A stretch of 64,000 nt of DNA from Stachybotrys elegans (Eukaryota > Ascomycota > Sordariomycetes > Hypocreales > Stachybotryaceae): NCBI GenBank assembly GCA_020746835.1, contig JAGPNK010000004.1:868001-932000 (forward strand), written 5' to 3'. A model generated the notes under the pieces. That model worked only from the letters and a program-made list of their open reading frames with translations. It made no database searches and was not told the origin of the DNA. Made by a program: the position numbers and the translations under genes. Every line of letters starts with the position of its first letter. Position 1 is the stretch's first letter. Shown piece after piece: positions 49,922 to 61,544 of the stretch.

Positions 49922-51685
49922 ATGGCGGGCTGCTGGAATGGGTTCACGGCCTTTAATGGATCTCTAAGCCGAGACTCCCTCGAAACTCCTGCCCGTGACC
50001 CCAACAACCCAAATCTGGACACGGATCATAAATGCGTTCAAGCTGCGGTGACCAATTTCCGCGCCTGGCTCGAGAGAGTGAGGCAAAACCCCACGGGCCA
50101 TGGCTTTTCTGACAACCCCATCAATTACGCCAGCGCTGCCTCGAACCTCATCCTAGAATTCTTCCCGCCTGACGGCTCCAGGCCTAGACGTTTTAGGACG
50201 GGCCTGGGGGCCGTAGGCCAGCGAGCTGTCCATCCTGTCATGGTGCCCTTTGCGGATAACGAGGGGGGCAATCGGATTCGTATCGCAGACAGCATTAGTG
50301 CACTTGGTTACCTCTTCAGTGTTGTCTCTGTGCCTGCAGAGTATCAACCTCCCACTTGGGACGACTACTACTTTCCGCTCACTGTCTTGTACGCTTGGTG
50401 TGCTTATCTGTCATACATCCACTATGCCCCGACGAATATCTTGGACATCGAGTCCGTCCCAGCCATGACATGCGCCATGTGCCTTATCCGCTCGCACGAT
50501 AACCCCATCTTCTTCCTTGGTTCAACAAAAGCTCGCTCATCCATCAACACAGCTGAGGCGGCGACAGATGGCCAAGACAACCTGGTTTGCCTGCACTACC
50601 GCGCTTCCCAGATTCAGCATGCCGCGCAGATATGCGGCGGCGGGCCCCTTCCAGACATCGCGGCGCTTTTACGCAGGGCAATGATAGAGGGTGTGTTTGA
50701 AACCTTGGAAGGCAACGGGCAGTACTGGCCGAAAGTCTTCACGGGTTTACAGTTTCAGGGGGCCCCCGTCGCGAGCCTCTATCTTCTCCAAGAGAAACTT
50801 ATTGAAGTCATGAAGTTTGAATACAATGCCCAAGCGACCTGGGATACCAGGGTTAATGGTCAAAAGAACATTACTCCAGCCTGCCGTCTCGAAAACCCTC
50901 TTACGGCACCGCAGATGGAGCCGGCAGTAGCTGGGCTTGTGGGCATGCACCTTGCTGGTGGTCAGCCTGATCAACTACAGGCTCGCTGGATCAAGGTCCT
51001 CAAATTGTACATGGAACCTGCACTGCCGGTTCCCAAGACACCCGCCATACCGCTCTTCGTGGTCGGAGGATTGGCGACAGTGCCACCGGGTGTCGAAGCT
51101 GCTGTTCAGACCTTGGCCCAAGCACTTTACCTTGCACAACGTGCTGTTCTAAATCAGAAGCTCGCAAACGTGGTCAGGTTATGCCGGGCGATCAAGGATA
51201 CTGCTCTCGACGCGACAGCCGTGGCTGCGGAGCAGAGGCAGATGAACAAACTACGCAAAGACGTCAGGGAAGATTATGGGCGATGTGCGGAAACATTGCC
51301 GGCGTATGCAGTTTCGTAAGTCTTACACGCTATTCTTACCAGAGCACAGACACCAAGCTAATTAAAGGTAAATAGTGCGGCTTTCTTCCCCAATCGTATT
51401 GTGACGGCTGTGGATGGACCCAACATTCGGGGCTGGGCCATCGAGACGAGAAAGGTCGGCAAGTGTGCTGTTGAATTTGGTGTTTTCGACGAGAATTTTG
51501 ACAAGATCACGCTAGACTTCTCCTCCACGGTGATGAATAGTTCGGTCTACCGTCTTCCTTGTGCAGACTACTGCCAGGTGATGCTCAAACATGTCCAGCA
51601 TCGGGCAACTATTGAACAGCAGGATGCTTATAACGGCGACATGAGGCTCGTTAATCCCCGAACTTGCCCTTTCCCGCCGGCATAG
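49922..51685 (+). CDS. Hypothetical protein, 567 residues
   Basis: Two exons, 49922-51315 and 51376-51685, with a 60-bp intron (GTAAGT donor, AATAG acceptor). I recognise no domain. The sequence is globular in character, with many aromatics and alternating helices. There are no signal peptide and no long membrane helices, although SALGYLFSVVSV and LYAWCAYLSYIHYA are fairly hydrophobic. The last exon is compact and Cys-containing (VGKCAVEFGVFDEN, CADYCQVML) and looks like a separate small beta-rich unit. It lies between the small orphan and a HET gene, again in a region of lineage-specific genes. Function unknown; confidence is for coding status and splice structure only. Confidence 0.7.
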
Positions 51686-52353
51686 GTGAGATCAGATCGG
51701 TGACTGCAAGTGGTTGAGCCGGGGTTATATCGCAGGTCAGTCAGGTATTATCTAGTAATGTACTATGTGCTAAGGGTAGGAGTGTAATTAAATTATATTG
51801 ATAGCTAGTAAGTACTTCAAGGGAACTTACCATTCTTACCAGTCCTATATCTATGCAGAACCAACCTCATCGCCCTTGCTAGCAGTCCTAGCACTTTGCT
51901 TCACGTTCATTCTTGATATGCCTTATGGCAGCCACACCACAAATGGCTTGGACTCGGGTATAATCTCTACGGAGAGTTGGTCATCTACCCCACCTCATTC
52001 TGTTGGAAGAGACCAATAATGGGGCCTTTATAGAGTCCAGACCACGGCCGATTTATGCTAGCATGCTGCGGCTGAGACAGTGCATTGCACTACTTTCTTA
52101 CTGGCAGTATGCTTATGCAGTCATATGAGCTCATATTAGATATTAATTACCACGGACACGCTGGCCGCCCTAAAATAGGCTGCCCATTCTGCTTTTAAAC
52201 ATATGGCGACAGATATTTATTCCTCGTCCACCAGAACACGTTGATAGCCTTGGCAATTCGATCCTGTCATTCTGCGCTCCTCACTCCGCAATAATAAGAC
52301 ATCAAGCACACAACACCCATCTATCGAAGAGTAATTCTACTCGATTTAACACA
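51686..52353. other. Intergenic region, 0.7 kb
   Basis: No gene. A TTAAATTATATT-type AT-rich spot lies near 51,785. The leader of the HET gene should be at about 52,250-52,353. Confidence 0.4.
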
Positions 52354-54225
52354 ATGTCGAAGAATTTCGATTATGCTCCTATTGCGCCTGGATGGATACG
52401 TCTTCTGGAGATTGTGTCTGTTTCCCCCAAGATCGTTCTTCGAGTAGAGACCACGTCTTTAGACTCACCTCCTCCATACCTAGCTCTATCTTATTGCTGG
52501 GGCACGCTACCTCCCGTCGATGTCATCTCACTCGAGACTGGCTTGATGGATGTCAGACCAAACCTGCTTGGTGCTTTACAGGCGATGGGCTCGTACGTCG
52601 GGTCAAGGATCTGGATTGACGCCATCTGTATAAACCAACAAGATGACCAAGAGAAGTCACACCAGGTTCAGGCTATGGACAAGGTGTATCAACAAGCAGA
52701 GACCGTACTTATCTGGCTTGGTGCGCAGACTTTCGACAGCGACACTGCTTTGAGAGGGATTCGTGACTACGGTGGAGCTGCTTTCGCTGCCGGTATTCTG
52801 AATTTCACTACACAGCAATATCGGGCATGGCCCGATCTTGCGGAATATCCTGAGCACCACAAAACGAGAGATACGCTGCTTAGACTGATGCAGAAGGCAG
52901 CCGATGCTGAGGGAGATGCTACTCTTATAGAGCACAGACTCCCAAGGTTGGCCTTTGCTCGACTATCTCACCGAGAATATTTCACCCGTGTCTGGGTAAA
53001 GCAAGAAGTGACATTGGCCTCTAAAGCTATCATTCTCTGTGGCAATGAGTCAGCCGCTCTCGAGCATCTGCATGCTTTGACTTTGTTTTATGGGCTACTT
53101 CAGATGTGGGAGGTTAGGGAATGGCGAGCAGGCAGAGCCTCACGGATTCCTGGGCCTTTCAGCGAAGAGGAGCTCATGAACGCGGACAACGTGGTTGAAC
53201 TTCTTGCGTCAGCAACCGCAAGCGATGCAATCGGCAATCTCTTCTCGGGTCAGAAGAAGCACCGGCATGGTGATCCACAGTCATTGTACGATCTGCTCTA
53301 TGCATGTTACGTGCGCTCCTCCTCACAAGTACTGTGCTGCCAAGACCCACGCGACAAAATCTGGGGTTTGGCCGGAATTGCAAGCGATATGGATGAACTA
53401 GAGTTAACGGTGAGCTATGAGGAGAGTGCAAAGGACATCTACGAAAAGACCGCCAGGTCTCTGCTCCAGCAGGGGCGGATTGAGATATTGACCTGGTGTC
53501 GGTCAAGAGAAATGCAGCCACCAACTTGGGTGCCAAATTTGGCACTCCCCATACGTCCGCCTTGGAGCAACGACACCGGTACCCCTCTGTTCAGAGCCAC
53601 CGGCAATAGATGCCAACCTGAGGAAGTTTGGGAGTCCGAAGCTGTCTCGGGCATGGTACGACTACATGGTGTAGTGGTCGATATTGTTAATGAGTGCGGG
53701 TCTATATGGCGAGCCGATCCGGGTGCGTCCTTTGACCAGCAGAGTTTCTTGGCCATTGTGAGCGACCTCTGGGGATATTTGGAGAAGTCTCGATACACAG
53801 AAGATCAGAAACAGGACGCCATTTGGAGGATCCCAATAGGGGACAAGGAGTTCCCTGATGCGAGTCCCTACTTCGTGCGAGGTACGGAGCGTTCAGCGGA
53901 GCAATTTAGGTCATTGATTTCCAAGAGGATGAACAGCGATGTCAATGCAGAGACCTACTCATATCAGGCGTGCATGGGCTGTACATATATGGCCAAGCCA
54001 CTGCTTACCAACAGTGGCCATGTTGGCCTTGGACCAAGCGAGATGATGGCAAATGATCAAATAGTTCTCCTTTGGGGGGGATCCACGCCATATGTTGTGA
54101 GGGAGAGAGAGGATCAACAGGGCTATTTTCTGGTTGGAGAGGCATATATATATGGGATAATGGATGGGGAATTTGCTGATGCTCTGGAAACCGGGGAGGC
54201 TACAAAGGTATTTCAACTATGGTAG
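52354..54225 (+). CDS. HET-domain protein
   Basis: Single-exon protein of 623 residues. HET blocks: YLALSYCWG at about residue 42, RIWIDAICINQQDDQEKSHQVQAMDKVYQQAETVLIWLG at about 87-125 and YFTRVWVKQEV at about 210. The first Gln of the usual I-Q-E triplet is replaced here by V-K-Q. A DPRDKIWGLAGI block (about residue 330) and a long variable C-terminal part with QLWxLxGE-like turns follow. The overall length and order are those of a typical ascomycete HET protein without NACHT or repeat domains. The likely role is non-self recognition leading to compartmentation and cell death. It is not closely similar to the HET protein at 9.5 kb outside the domain, so recent tandem duplication is not indicated. 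Confidence 0.92.
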   Translation: MSKNFDYAPIAPGWIRLLEIVSVSPKIVLRVETTSLDSPPPYLALSYCWGTLPPVDVISLETGLMDVRPNLLGALQAMGSYVGSRIWIDAICINQQDDQEKSHQVQAMDKVYQQAETVLIWLGAQTFDSDTALRGIRDYGGAAFAAGILNFTTQQYRAWPDLAEYPEHHKTRDTLLRLMQKAADAEGDATLIEHRLPRLAFARLSHREYFTRVWVKQEVTLASKAIILCGNESAALEHLHALTLFYGLLQMWEVREWRAGRASRIPGPFSEEELMNADNVVELLASATASDAIGNLFSGQKKHRHGDPQSLYDLLYACYVRSSSQVLCCQDPRDKIWGLAGIASDMDELELTVSYEESAKDIYEKTARSLLQQGRIEILTWCRSREMQPPTWVPNLALPIRPPWSNDTGTPLFRATGNRCQPEEVWESEAVSGMVRLHGVVVDIVNECGSIWRADPGASFDQQSFLAIVSDLWGYLEKSRYTEDQKQDAIWRIPIGDKEFPDASPYFVRGTERSAEQFRSLISKRMNSDVNAETYSYQACMGCTYMAKPLLTNSGHVGLGPSEMMANDQIVLLWGGSTPYVVREREDQQGYFLVGEAYIYGIMDGEFADALETGEATKVFQLW

Positions 54226-55007
54226 TGGATTGTTACGAGTTGTGCCGAGAACAAGACTGTCGTCGCCCTGCTTGTCGCCAAATATGAGCAACAGGCGGCA
54301 TGGATGGATTGATCTCTTTTTCGTGGCACCTTGTTTGAGATTATCGTTTGACATTAATTTAAGGTGTATGTTACAAAAGACCTCTCTTCCCAACACCATA
54401 CGTGTTGTGACCATTCGTGAACAGATTCATCTCTAACGGCAGCGAATGTCAAGTCATTTGGGCTCATGTCGACGTCGAATGCTTTCGCCGACACCAACAT
54501 GAGATCTGCTCCCACGCTATATACGCCACTGTCTTTTTTACTACTTGTGTCATTATTAGCCAAGTCTCAGTCACCACTGAGAACATGCGCTTCTCGCGGC
54601 GATGTAGCACAGTAATACCGAGGGGTTCAACATGGCCGGACAAGGGACCAATCTTTCATCAGAGAATATGTGCGATACCCGGATCGTCCAACATAGCTCG
54701 GCACATGAGTGGACAACCCGTGCTAGCTTCAGAGTAATGCTGCCCTTATAGAGCGAGACTGGAGAATGAGTTCCCCAAACGTATCAGCATGGTTGTCGGG
54801 GTGGTCCCTATCTTTGCTGCTTCCAAGGGGCTGGCCTATCCTCTCCCTAACTGCGTTGCTTGTCAACGCACAAAGACTGGTACCAGCCTTTTGACATAGT
54901 AGACATTATGTTATAAGCCGCCCATTTTGGGGTTCCATTCAGAACTAGCGTGTTGAAGTCGCAGGCGTTGGCCGAGAGGTGCAGAGAAATGATCCCGAGA
55001 CTCAAAA
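54226..55007. other. Intergenic region, convergent 3' ends
   Basis: About 780 bp between the HET gene and the AflR-like regulator. No gene is supported. Confidence 0.4.
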
Positions 55008-56335
55008 CTAGAGCGTAACTGGCGGCGGAACATCTGGATTCTCAAAGTGATTCTGCAGCATGGAGCAAAATGAGGCATCAATTGCGCTCGCCGACTCTTG
55101 CAACTGCCGAATCAGAAAGCAGATCTTGCCCTGACGCGCCCGGCTGCGTTGCGACTGGGGTGTATGCCCGAGCCTGACGAGGAACTGGTTAAAATTTCGG
55201 ACTTGGATCTTGGTCAGGACGTGGATCATGTGCAGTTGCTCCTCGAAGGAGTACTCGGCGCGGAAGTCGGGCGAGAACATATCCAGGCTGCACGGCGTGG
55301 CGGATCCATCCTCGGCCGTTCCTCCGTCAAACAGTTTTCCGCCCGTGGCCTCTTCCAAAGGGCTGGTACTGCCTTGCGGAGGAGGGAGCAGGCGCGCGTC
55401 TGCCGCTGGCGGCTGGATGCCGTGTGGGCTAAGCGTGGGCATTCGCCGTGCGAGGCACCGGAACATTTCAGATATCCTCTCACATATTATCAGAATCATT
55501 GCCGGCGCCGTGGCCTTATCAGAGCACTTGGAGCAGTCCAGCTGTTTGCAGCAGTGGAAGAGCAACCACTTTTGTAGTTTCAGAACGTGGTCAAAAGCGA
55601 GTGTGCGCAGTCGGAACTCATCATCCTCGAGCTTCTGGACAACATCGAGAATGTCAGGTAGACACGTGCATGGTTCCGAGGCTTTGGAGGCATTTGCCGT
55701 TTCAGAGGCGGAGGAGGAAGCGGCATCGGGACCGGATGACAGTTGGGTATTGTTGGAAGCAGAAGCATCGTCCTCCCATGGGTATGCAACGGCAGGGTCG
55801 AAATCGCCCATGTCAAAAGGTAGCTCAGCGGACTCGTCATTAAAAACAGCCCCAGGGAACCGCGTGGGAGTCGTGAGTAGTTGTGAGATTTGATCTCCAG
55901 AGCTTAGGTCATAGTTGATGCGCTGATTCCAGCAAGAATCAAGGATAAAGCAGGGAGGGACTGGCTCATCGGGCGCGACATTCTCGATGAATCCGTGGGG
56001 AGAGCTGGGGGTAGGCTGTTGGGTCGGACCGGACTCATTGATCTGGGTCTTTGATATCCTTTGGCTCGCTGACTGTCTCTGCTTGCGAGCCTTCCGTTGA
56101 TTCGCCGGACGAGAAGGGACACATGTGATTTTCTGAGCCTTGCATCGGTCGCAGGCCAGCTCATCCCCCGTACAGCGAATCTGAAGAAACAAGGTTAGCA
56201 CAAAGGAAAGAAAACCCTGGCACCGGATGAACGTACCTTCTTTGTCCTGCAGATGGCACAGGCATCCTTTCGACCCGCCCCGAAATGGCTGCGGGAGGAC
56301 TCTATGCTGGCGTTGGAGTGGGCGACCTGCTTCAT
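55008..56335 (-). CDS. Zn2Cys6 transcription factor, AflR-like
   Basis: Two exons, 56335-56237 and 56180-55008, with a 56-bp intron inside the zinc cluster; 423 residues. Splicing yields CAICRTKKIRCTGDELACDRCKAQKITC split over the join, i.e. C-x2-C-x6-C-x6-C-x2-C-x6-C, the Zn2Cys6 binuclear cluster at about residues 26-53. A basic linker (NQRKARKQRQSASQR) follows. The middle is Ser/Pro/Asp-rich. The C terminus matches the AflR family (PF08493) in style: CTCLPDILDVVQKLEDDEFRLRTLAFDHVLK and CCKQLDCSKCSDKATAPAMILIICERISEMF. AflR-type proteins are nuclear pathway-specific activators of secondary-metabolite clusters. No polyketide or nonribosomal peptide synthase is visible in the window, so its target genes are unknown. 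The ATG at 56335 was chosen because it leaves a short N-terminal leader to the finger. Confidence 0.88.
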
Positions 56336-57328
56336 AGAAGGCAGCCTAGCGCCATCCTTGGAGGCCTTGAGAGTAATGAACATGACGAGGGCCGCAAGTC
56401 GTAATTCCCGGAGGCCGTTGGGATTGCTGGGAATGGATAATACTGGGCAGAAGTCGAGCTCGAAAGTCTGGAAATACGAATGAGCGGGAAGATTCGCTAG
56501 AGTGTCGGGAATTACTATATTTGGTAAAGCGTGATAGCCTGTCTCGGAATTACAAAGCACAGACGTCAGTGAGTTGGTGGTACTAATTTAGAAGCTGTTC
56601 ATCGCTCAAGCATAAGAAGAGAAATTCTGCCAATAACAATTTTAGCAATTATTATTTGATAAAAGCAGATCCACAAGGCCAAAAGTCCAAAGCTATTATG
56701 AGACGCAGACTGCCAATAATTACCTGCTCCTTAGGTGAACTTGTGGCACAATACATCACTGCTTTTACCTGCCCAAAGTTCCCCCCTTCTTTTAGACCAA
56801 AACGTCAAAGAACATAGGAAGAGATATTATGTTGCCAAATTGTCTTTGTACGGATATTTTCGTGATTTAGAATCGCTTCAAGAGTTATCCATCTCCCAGG
56901 CAGAAAAGCCGCAAGCCATTTTTTGTAGACGACGCCTGATCCTACGTTTGAAAGCGACTCTTCAGGAGCATTGAAGCATTGATTCAGATGGACCTTTGTC
57001 TCTTTGCACCCCCTTTGTCAAAGGGAACTGGATCATATTCGCCACACATCTCTATGCTTGTTCGCTTCTCTAAAATTCCTGCCATCAAGGGTTTAGAATA
57101 CATCATCTCCAGACACGCAACAAGGAACAATGAGCACAGCAATGCCATTTCTACAAAGCACACGCTGCTATGACGGGAAGCCGGCGATATATATCTTGAA
57201 TGCCTTTGCATTTCAACAGCGGGTATTTTCTCGACGATTGACTATACATTCTACAACCTGCATTGTTTTTTTATCGCCACTGCTAGAAACCAAACGTCAG
57301 ATTCCCGCCCTTCTCTGTGTTTTCCATC
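56336..57328. other. Divergent intergenic region, 1 kb
   Basis: Between the AflR-like gene (minus) and the F-box/ankyrin gene (plus). No gene. An AT-rich part lies near 56,580-56,700. Confidence 0.4.
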
Positions 57329-58746
57329 ATGGAACAATTTCCCAACGAGATCATTCTAGAGATGGGCAAATGGTTAGAAAAAGACACAGACCTAAACTCG
57401 TTATCTCGGGTATGTTGTATCCGCTCCTTACTCTTGGTGCACCGGAAATGGGGTACGTCTAACCGCCTACCGAGCAGGCTTGCAAGACTTTCAGCGTCGT
57501 CCTGGATCCATTGCTGTATACTAGAAGCCTAGTTCAGTTCGATGCAATCGAATACCCCAACCACAGAATTAAGGCACTACCGAAAACGGCACTATGGAAA
57601 ACGGCATTTGGTGGGACCCGCGAGTCCTTTATCAAGTGCATGAGGCTTGATAACACGCGGCCTAGACGGAAAAGGGGAAAACTGTGCAATGAACTATTTT
57701 GGCACCTATGCAGAGACGGAAATCTCGAAAGGGTCAAGCTGCTTCTCGAGCATTACGAGGAAGTTGACATCAACTGTCTCGCCAAAGACCACATACCTCT
57801 CACGTCGTCGGCTCTGTACGTGGTCATCGAAAGGGGGCACCTCGACGTCGCTCGGTTTCTGCTGGAGCATCCAGCGATAAACTGCAGCATCCGTGTGCAA
57901 TTAGCTGGGCAACTCCTCCCTCGGACTCCTCTGTGCCCCGCTATCTCGAGGGGTGAGGTGGAACTGGTCAGACTTATGCTGGCGAATCGTACATGCGACC
58001 CCTCGCCGAAGCCTGGTGACTGTCGCTCCATGCTCATGTTTGCGATCAATAAGTGGTCCGCATTCAGGATCGAAGCCTTCAAGGGCAACAAGGATATGAC
58101 AGAGGAGATTAGTTCTCAGAATCCCTTTGCCGAAATAACGAGGATGCTCCTAGATACGGGTCGGGCCGGTATAAACCACCGCAGCAGCGATGGCTGGACT
58201 GCGCTCGAGATGGCGATTGGAGACAAAAATGTGATTGCCTTTGAATGGCTCATCAATACGCCGGGAGTTGACATCGATGTCAATGTCAATCGAGATCACC
58301 ATCCTGCTCTGCTAGCCTCCCAACGGGGCTGCGCAAGGATGATGGAACTTCTTATTGAGAAGAATGCAGAAATCAACATCATTGACTCTACCGGATGGCA
58401 AACTCTCCATGTAGCGTCTATGACCGGGTCTGTTGGTGTCGTCACAGCTCTCTTAAAGAGCGATAGGCTTGACCGTAGCTACCGGAATCAGGGAGACAGC
58501 GCGCTTCACTACGCCATTTCATACGGCAACAAAGGCGTCGTATGGGTTCTGATCAGGGCCGGCTGGTCGGTCGACGAGCCGGATCGTTTTGGCATCACGG
58601 GGTTGCAGCATGCCCGCAACTCAAAGGTTCCGGGCATGAAGGAGCTCGTACAGTCTCGTGCTGCTGGAATTCCTCCCACAGTGGATGGGGAATCTCCTCT
58701 GAAGCATCTTCCAGTCATGATATGGGACCATATTTTGTGGGGATGA
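57329..58746 (+). CDS. F-box / ankyrin-repeat protein
   Basis: Two exons, 57329-57409 and 57478-58746, with a 68-bp intron (GTATGT donor, GAGCAG acceptor); 449 residues. The join LSR|ACKTFSVVLDPLLYTR completes an F-box-like motif: FPNEIILEMGKWLEKDTDLNSLSR then ACKTFSVVLDPLLY, residues 4-41. At least six ankyrin-like repeats follow, for example LFWHLCRDGNLERVKLLLEHY, SALYVVIERGHLDVARFLLEH, LEMAIGDKNVIAFEWLI, LLASQRGCARMMELLIEKNAEINI, LHVASMTGSVGVVTALLKS and LHYAISYGNKGVVWVLIRAG. F-box/ankyrin proteins act as substrate adaptors of SCF ubiquitin ligases; the substrate is unknown. The last 35 residues are outside the repeats. Intact. Confidence 0.9.
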
Positions 58747-59610
58747 ATTGAAGATACTGGCAGTGGTGAGGAGGGTGGTGCGGTGGGTGGCAATGCGGGC
58801 TAGGATCGGTGATGGGCCAGATGATGTGTACGAATGCCCGAGTCTGTCAGTTTAGTGGGTGTTTTCTACTTCTTGTACAGAGTAAAGTCAATTCACGTTC
58901 GTAAACCCTTCTCTATCACCAGAGCCGCCTTGGGTCATGAGGTTTGCGTCAGAGTATTGGATGTCTTCCAGATCGGGCCTTGTCAATATGCTCATAGGCG
59001 TGTATTAAAACAAGCAAGGTAGATGACGAGTCCCAACGAAATGAGAACCTTTTGGGATTGGCTCAAGATACTCAAAAACGCTCCTGCACCGTAATAACAT
59101 ACTCAAACCTGACCTTCAGACCAAACCCAGGTCCACACCTCGTGACTCAGAGCTCGTCCGGATCCCGCAACCAAGTAAACCACCAAAGGTTCTGGCAACC
59201 CTGGCGAGACAATAAGTGCAGGGAGTCCAGGATCTTGAGCAAAGGAGAGGTGTGCATCGTAGAATATGGGCTGCGTGATGAGCCAGGGTATGCAGCGCAT
59301 GAACAACTAAACGTCGTGGAGACGGCCTGGGTGCGACAGCCCTCCCACCTAATTAGGCACAAGTACATGCTCACAAAGGCAGAATACGGTATCGAATAGT
59401 ACAAGGCCTGGATTTTGCGTCCATGAGCTCAACTGAACATGGCTGCTGCGGTATCTCACAAGTCCTACACTCATGCGACGTAGACAGACGTCAAGCACAT
59501 GTTACATAGATTCCCAGGTAGAGACAAGTATGTCGGTCATTGACTCGTATTATATACTCTGTACAACTATGTACTACGTACAATTACACTCATTACACAT
59601 CATAACTTTC
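58747..59610. other. Intergenic region, convergent 3' ends
   Basis: About 860 bp. Plus-strand frame 59052-59399 has no recognisable character. No gene called. Confidence 0.4.
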
Positions 59611-61385
59611 TTAAGAAGAAGGCGTAGGCAGGCACGAGCAAGCCGAGCTGACGCGGGAGATGGCGTTGCCGGAGCATGCGCTAGCAGCATAAGGGGGCAG
59701 GACGCTGACGTCGGCGACGAAGGTCTTGGTGAACTCGCCGCAGAACTCCTGACTCTCCTCAAGACGTCCGGGGACGCTGGTCGAGCGCATGGCACGCAGG
59801 CAGTTGTCGGCGCTGCAGCCACGAGGACGGCACTTCTCGCGGCGGGTCATCTTGACTAGGTAGGCACCACGCTCAATAGTGTTGATGAAGGTGTAACCAC
59901 TACCCTCAAAGTGGTAGCTGGACCAGGTGCCGTACATGTCGGCGATACCGCCACCCTCCTCGCTGTCATCCTCGGGGTAGATATCAAAGTAGGCAATCTC
60001 GCAGACGCTGTTGCCAGTGGGGTCCTCGGGGATAGAAGAGACATCGTAGATGCGCACACCAGCCATGTAGTTGCTCTGAACAATAAGATCGCCACGGACA
60101 TATTGGTTGTGGTCGGTGGCACGGACAGTGCCCTTGTAGAGACCCGTCTGCTTGGGGGCCTCGAGGTCGCTGATGTCCCAGATGTAGGTGACGGGGTACT
60201 TGTCAGCGGCAGGGCCGGCAGCGTCGAGCTCGTCAATCTCATCGTCCATGACGAGGAACTGCTGCCAGTTGGGGTCGAGCACGGCGCCCTGGTGGGTGTA
60301 GGAGGCACCCTCGTACGAGGTGATGGAGATGATGGTGGAGTTGGCCTTGTCGGTGACATCGTAGATGGTCAGCGAGTCCTCGTTGTAGCCGTAGCAAATG
60401 TCACGGCCGAGGTAGCGCTCGTCGGGGCCACGGTAGATGAGGCACTCGGCGTCGTGGGTGTAGCGGTCGTTGCCGTTGCAGCCCAGGCGGACGGGGTTGG
60501 CGGGGTCCTTGATGTCGAAGAAGATGGGGCCGCCGAAGCACTCGCGGTTGACGGGGCGGGAGCCGACAGCGGCGATGTAGCCAGCCTCCTCGTTGACGAC
60601 GACGTTGTGGCTGGAACCCTCGGTGAGCTGGGTGATGTGACCAGTCAGGTCGGCCCTGGCATCGAAGATGACGGGGGCGAGGGCGTGGTCAATGTCGAGC
60701 AGCTTGGTCATGTCAAAGATCTGGATGCCGTGGCCGCCAAGCTCGGAGCCAATGAGCATGTAGTTCTTGTAGGCACGGATCTCCTTCCACAGGGCGCGGG
60801 AGCCGATGGGGACGGGGCAAGGCAGGAAGCCGAGCTGGACCATGCGGCCCTCGGGCAGGATCTCGAGCAGGGCGGTGCCGTCGTACATGCCGTCGGCGAT
60901 GAACTCACGGCCCGACTCGGGGTCGGTCCAGCCCCAGGAGCCACTGCCAGTGAGGAACTGGGAGCCATCGGGGGCGTTGCCCTCGGGCAGACCGTTGGAG
61001 CTGCCGAGGGTGGCGTGATTGATGAAGTCGTACAGATCCATGTTCTTGCAGCGGAAGGTCAGGCGGGGGTTGCCAGGCTCGGCGGCGGCGACGCCATTGA
61101 CACACCTATGAGCAGGGAAATGCGGTTAGCAAGCTACTCTGGGGGGCAAAGGGAGGGGGAGGGGAGGACAGCATACTTGGTGTAGCCCAGACGAGGCCAT
61201 TGGGTGGAGTTGAGGGCGCCGACCTCGAACTCGGCCATCCAGTTGTTCATCTTGTGCTCCATGTTCTCTTGGTGCTTGAGGCGGTTGTCGTAGAGCCGGG
61301 CAGCCTTGGCCTCATCCTTGGGCATCTCCTTGGCGGAGGCGACGACGGCCGCAATGGCGGCGCCGGTGAGGGTAGAGAAGCGCAT
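59611..61385 (-). CDS. Secreted LVIVD / choice-of-anchor-B family protein
   Basis: Two exons, 61385-61177 and 61105-59611, with a 71-bp intron; 567 residues. A signal peptide (about 1-18, ending VASA) is followed by a short helical region and then, from about residue 70, a beta-propeller-like chain. Its repeat phrases include MLIGSELGGHGIQIFDMTKLLDI, PIFFDIKDPANPVRLG, LTIYDVTDKANSTIIS, VTYIWDISDLEAPKQTG and AGVRIYDVSSI. These recurring V/I-Y/F-D-x-S/T blocks are those of LVIVD repeats in choice-of-anchor-B proteins. It has many Cys near the C terminus (CRPRGCSADNCLRAM) that may form disulfides. The codon use is strongly C/G-ending and the promoter has a TATAAA, so the gene is probably highly expressed. 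An extracellular protein of unknown binding function. Confidence 0.85.
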
Positions 61386-61538
61386 CGTGGGAGGAGGAGA
61401 GTAGACAGACGCGAGGCAAGGACAGGCTCAATGGGACCAGAGAGGGGGAGGAAGAAGACACGGAGGGAGAGGGAGAGCAGCGAAGGCTGGAGAGCAAGAG
61501 CCAAGCGACATGGCGATGGGCGCGGGACGTCGGTCTTC

Positions 61539-61544
61539 TTTATA
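61539..61544 (-). promoter_or_regulatory. TATA box of the LVIVD-protein gene
   Basis: TATAAA on the minus strand, 154 bp upstream of the ATG at 61385, followed by a CT-rich leader. Confidence 0.5.

Noticed and set aside
59911..61185. Plus-strand open frame of 424 codons opposite the LVIVD protein
   Set aside because: Val/Gly/Ala-rich shadow frame; the minus strand carries the signal peptide, intron and repeats.
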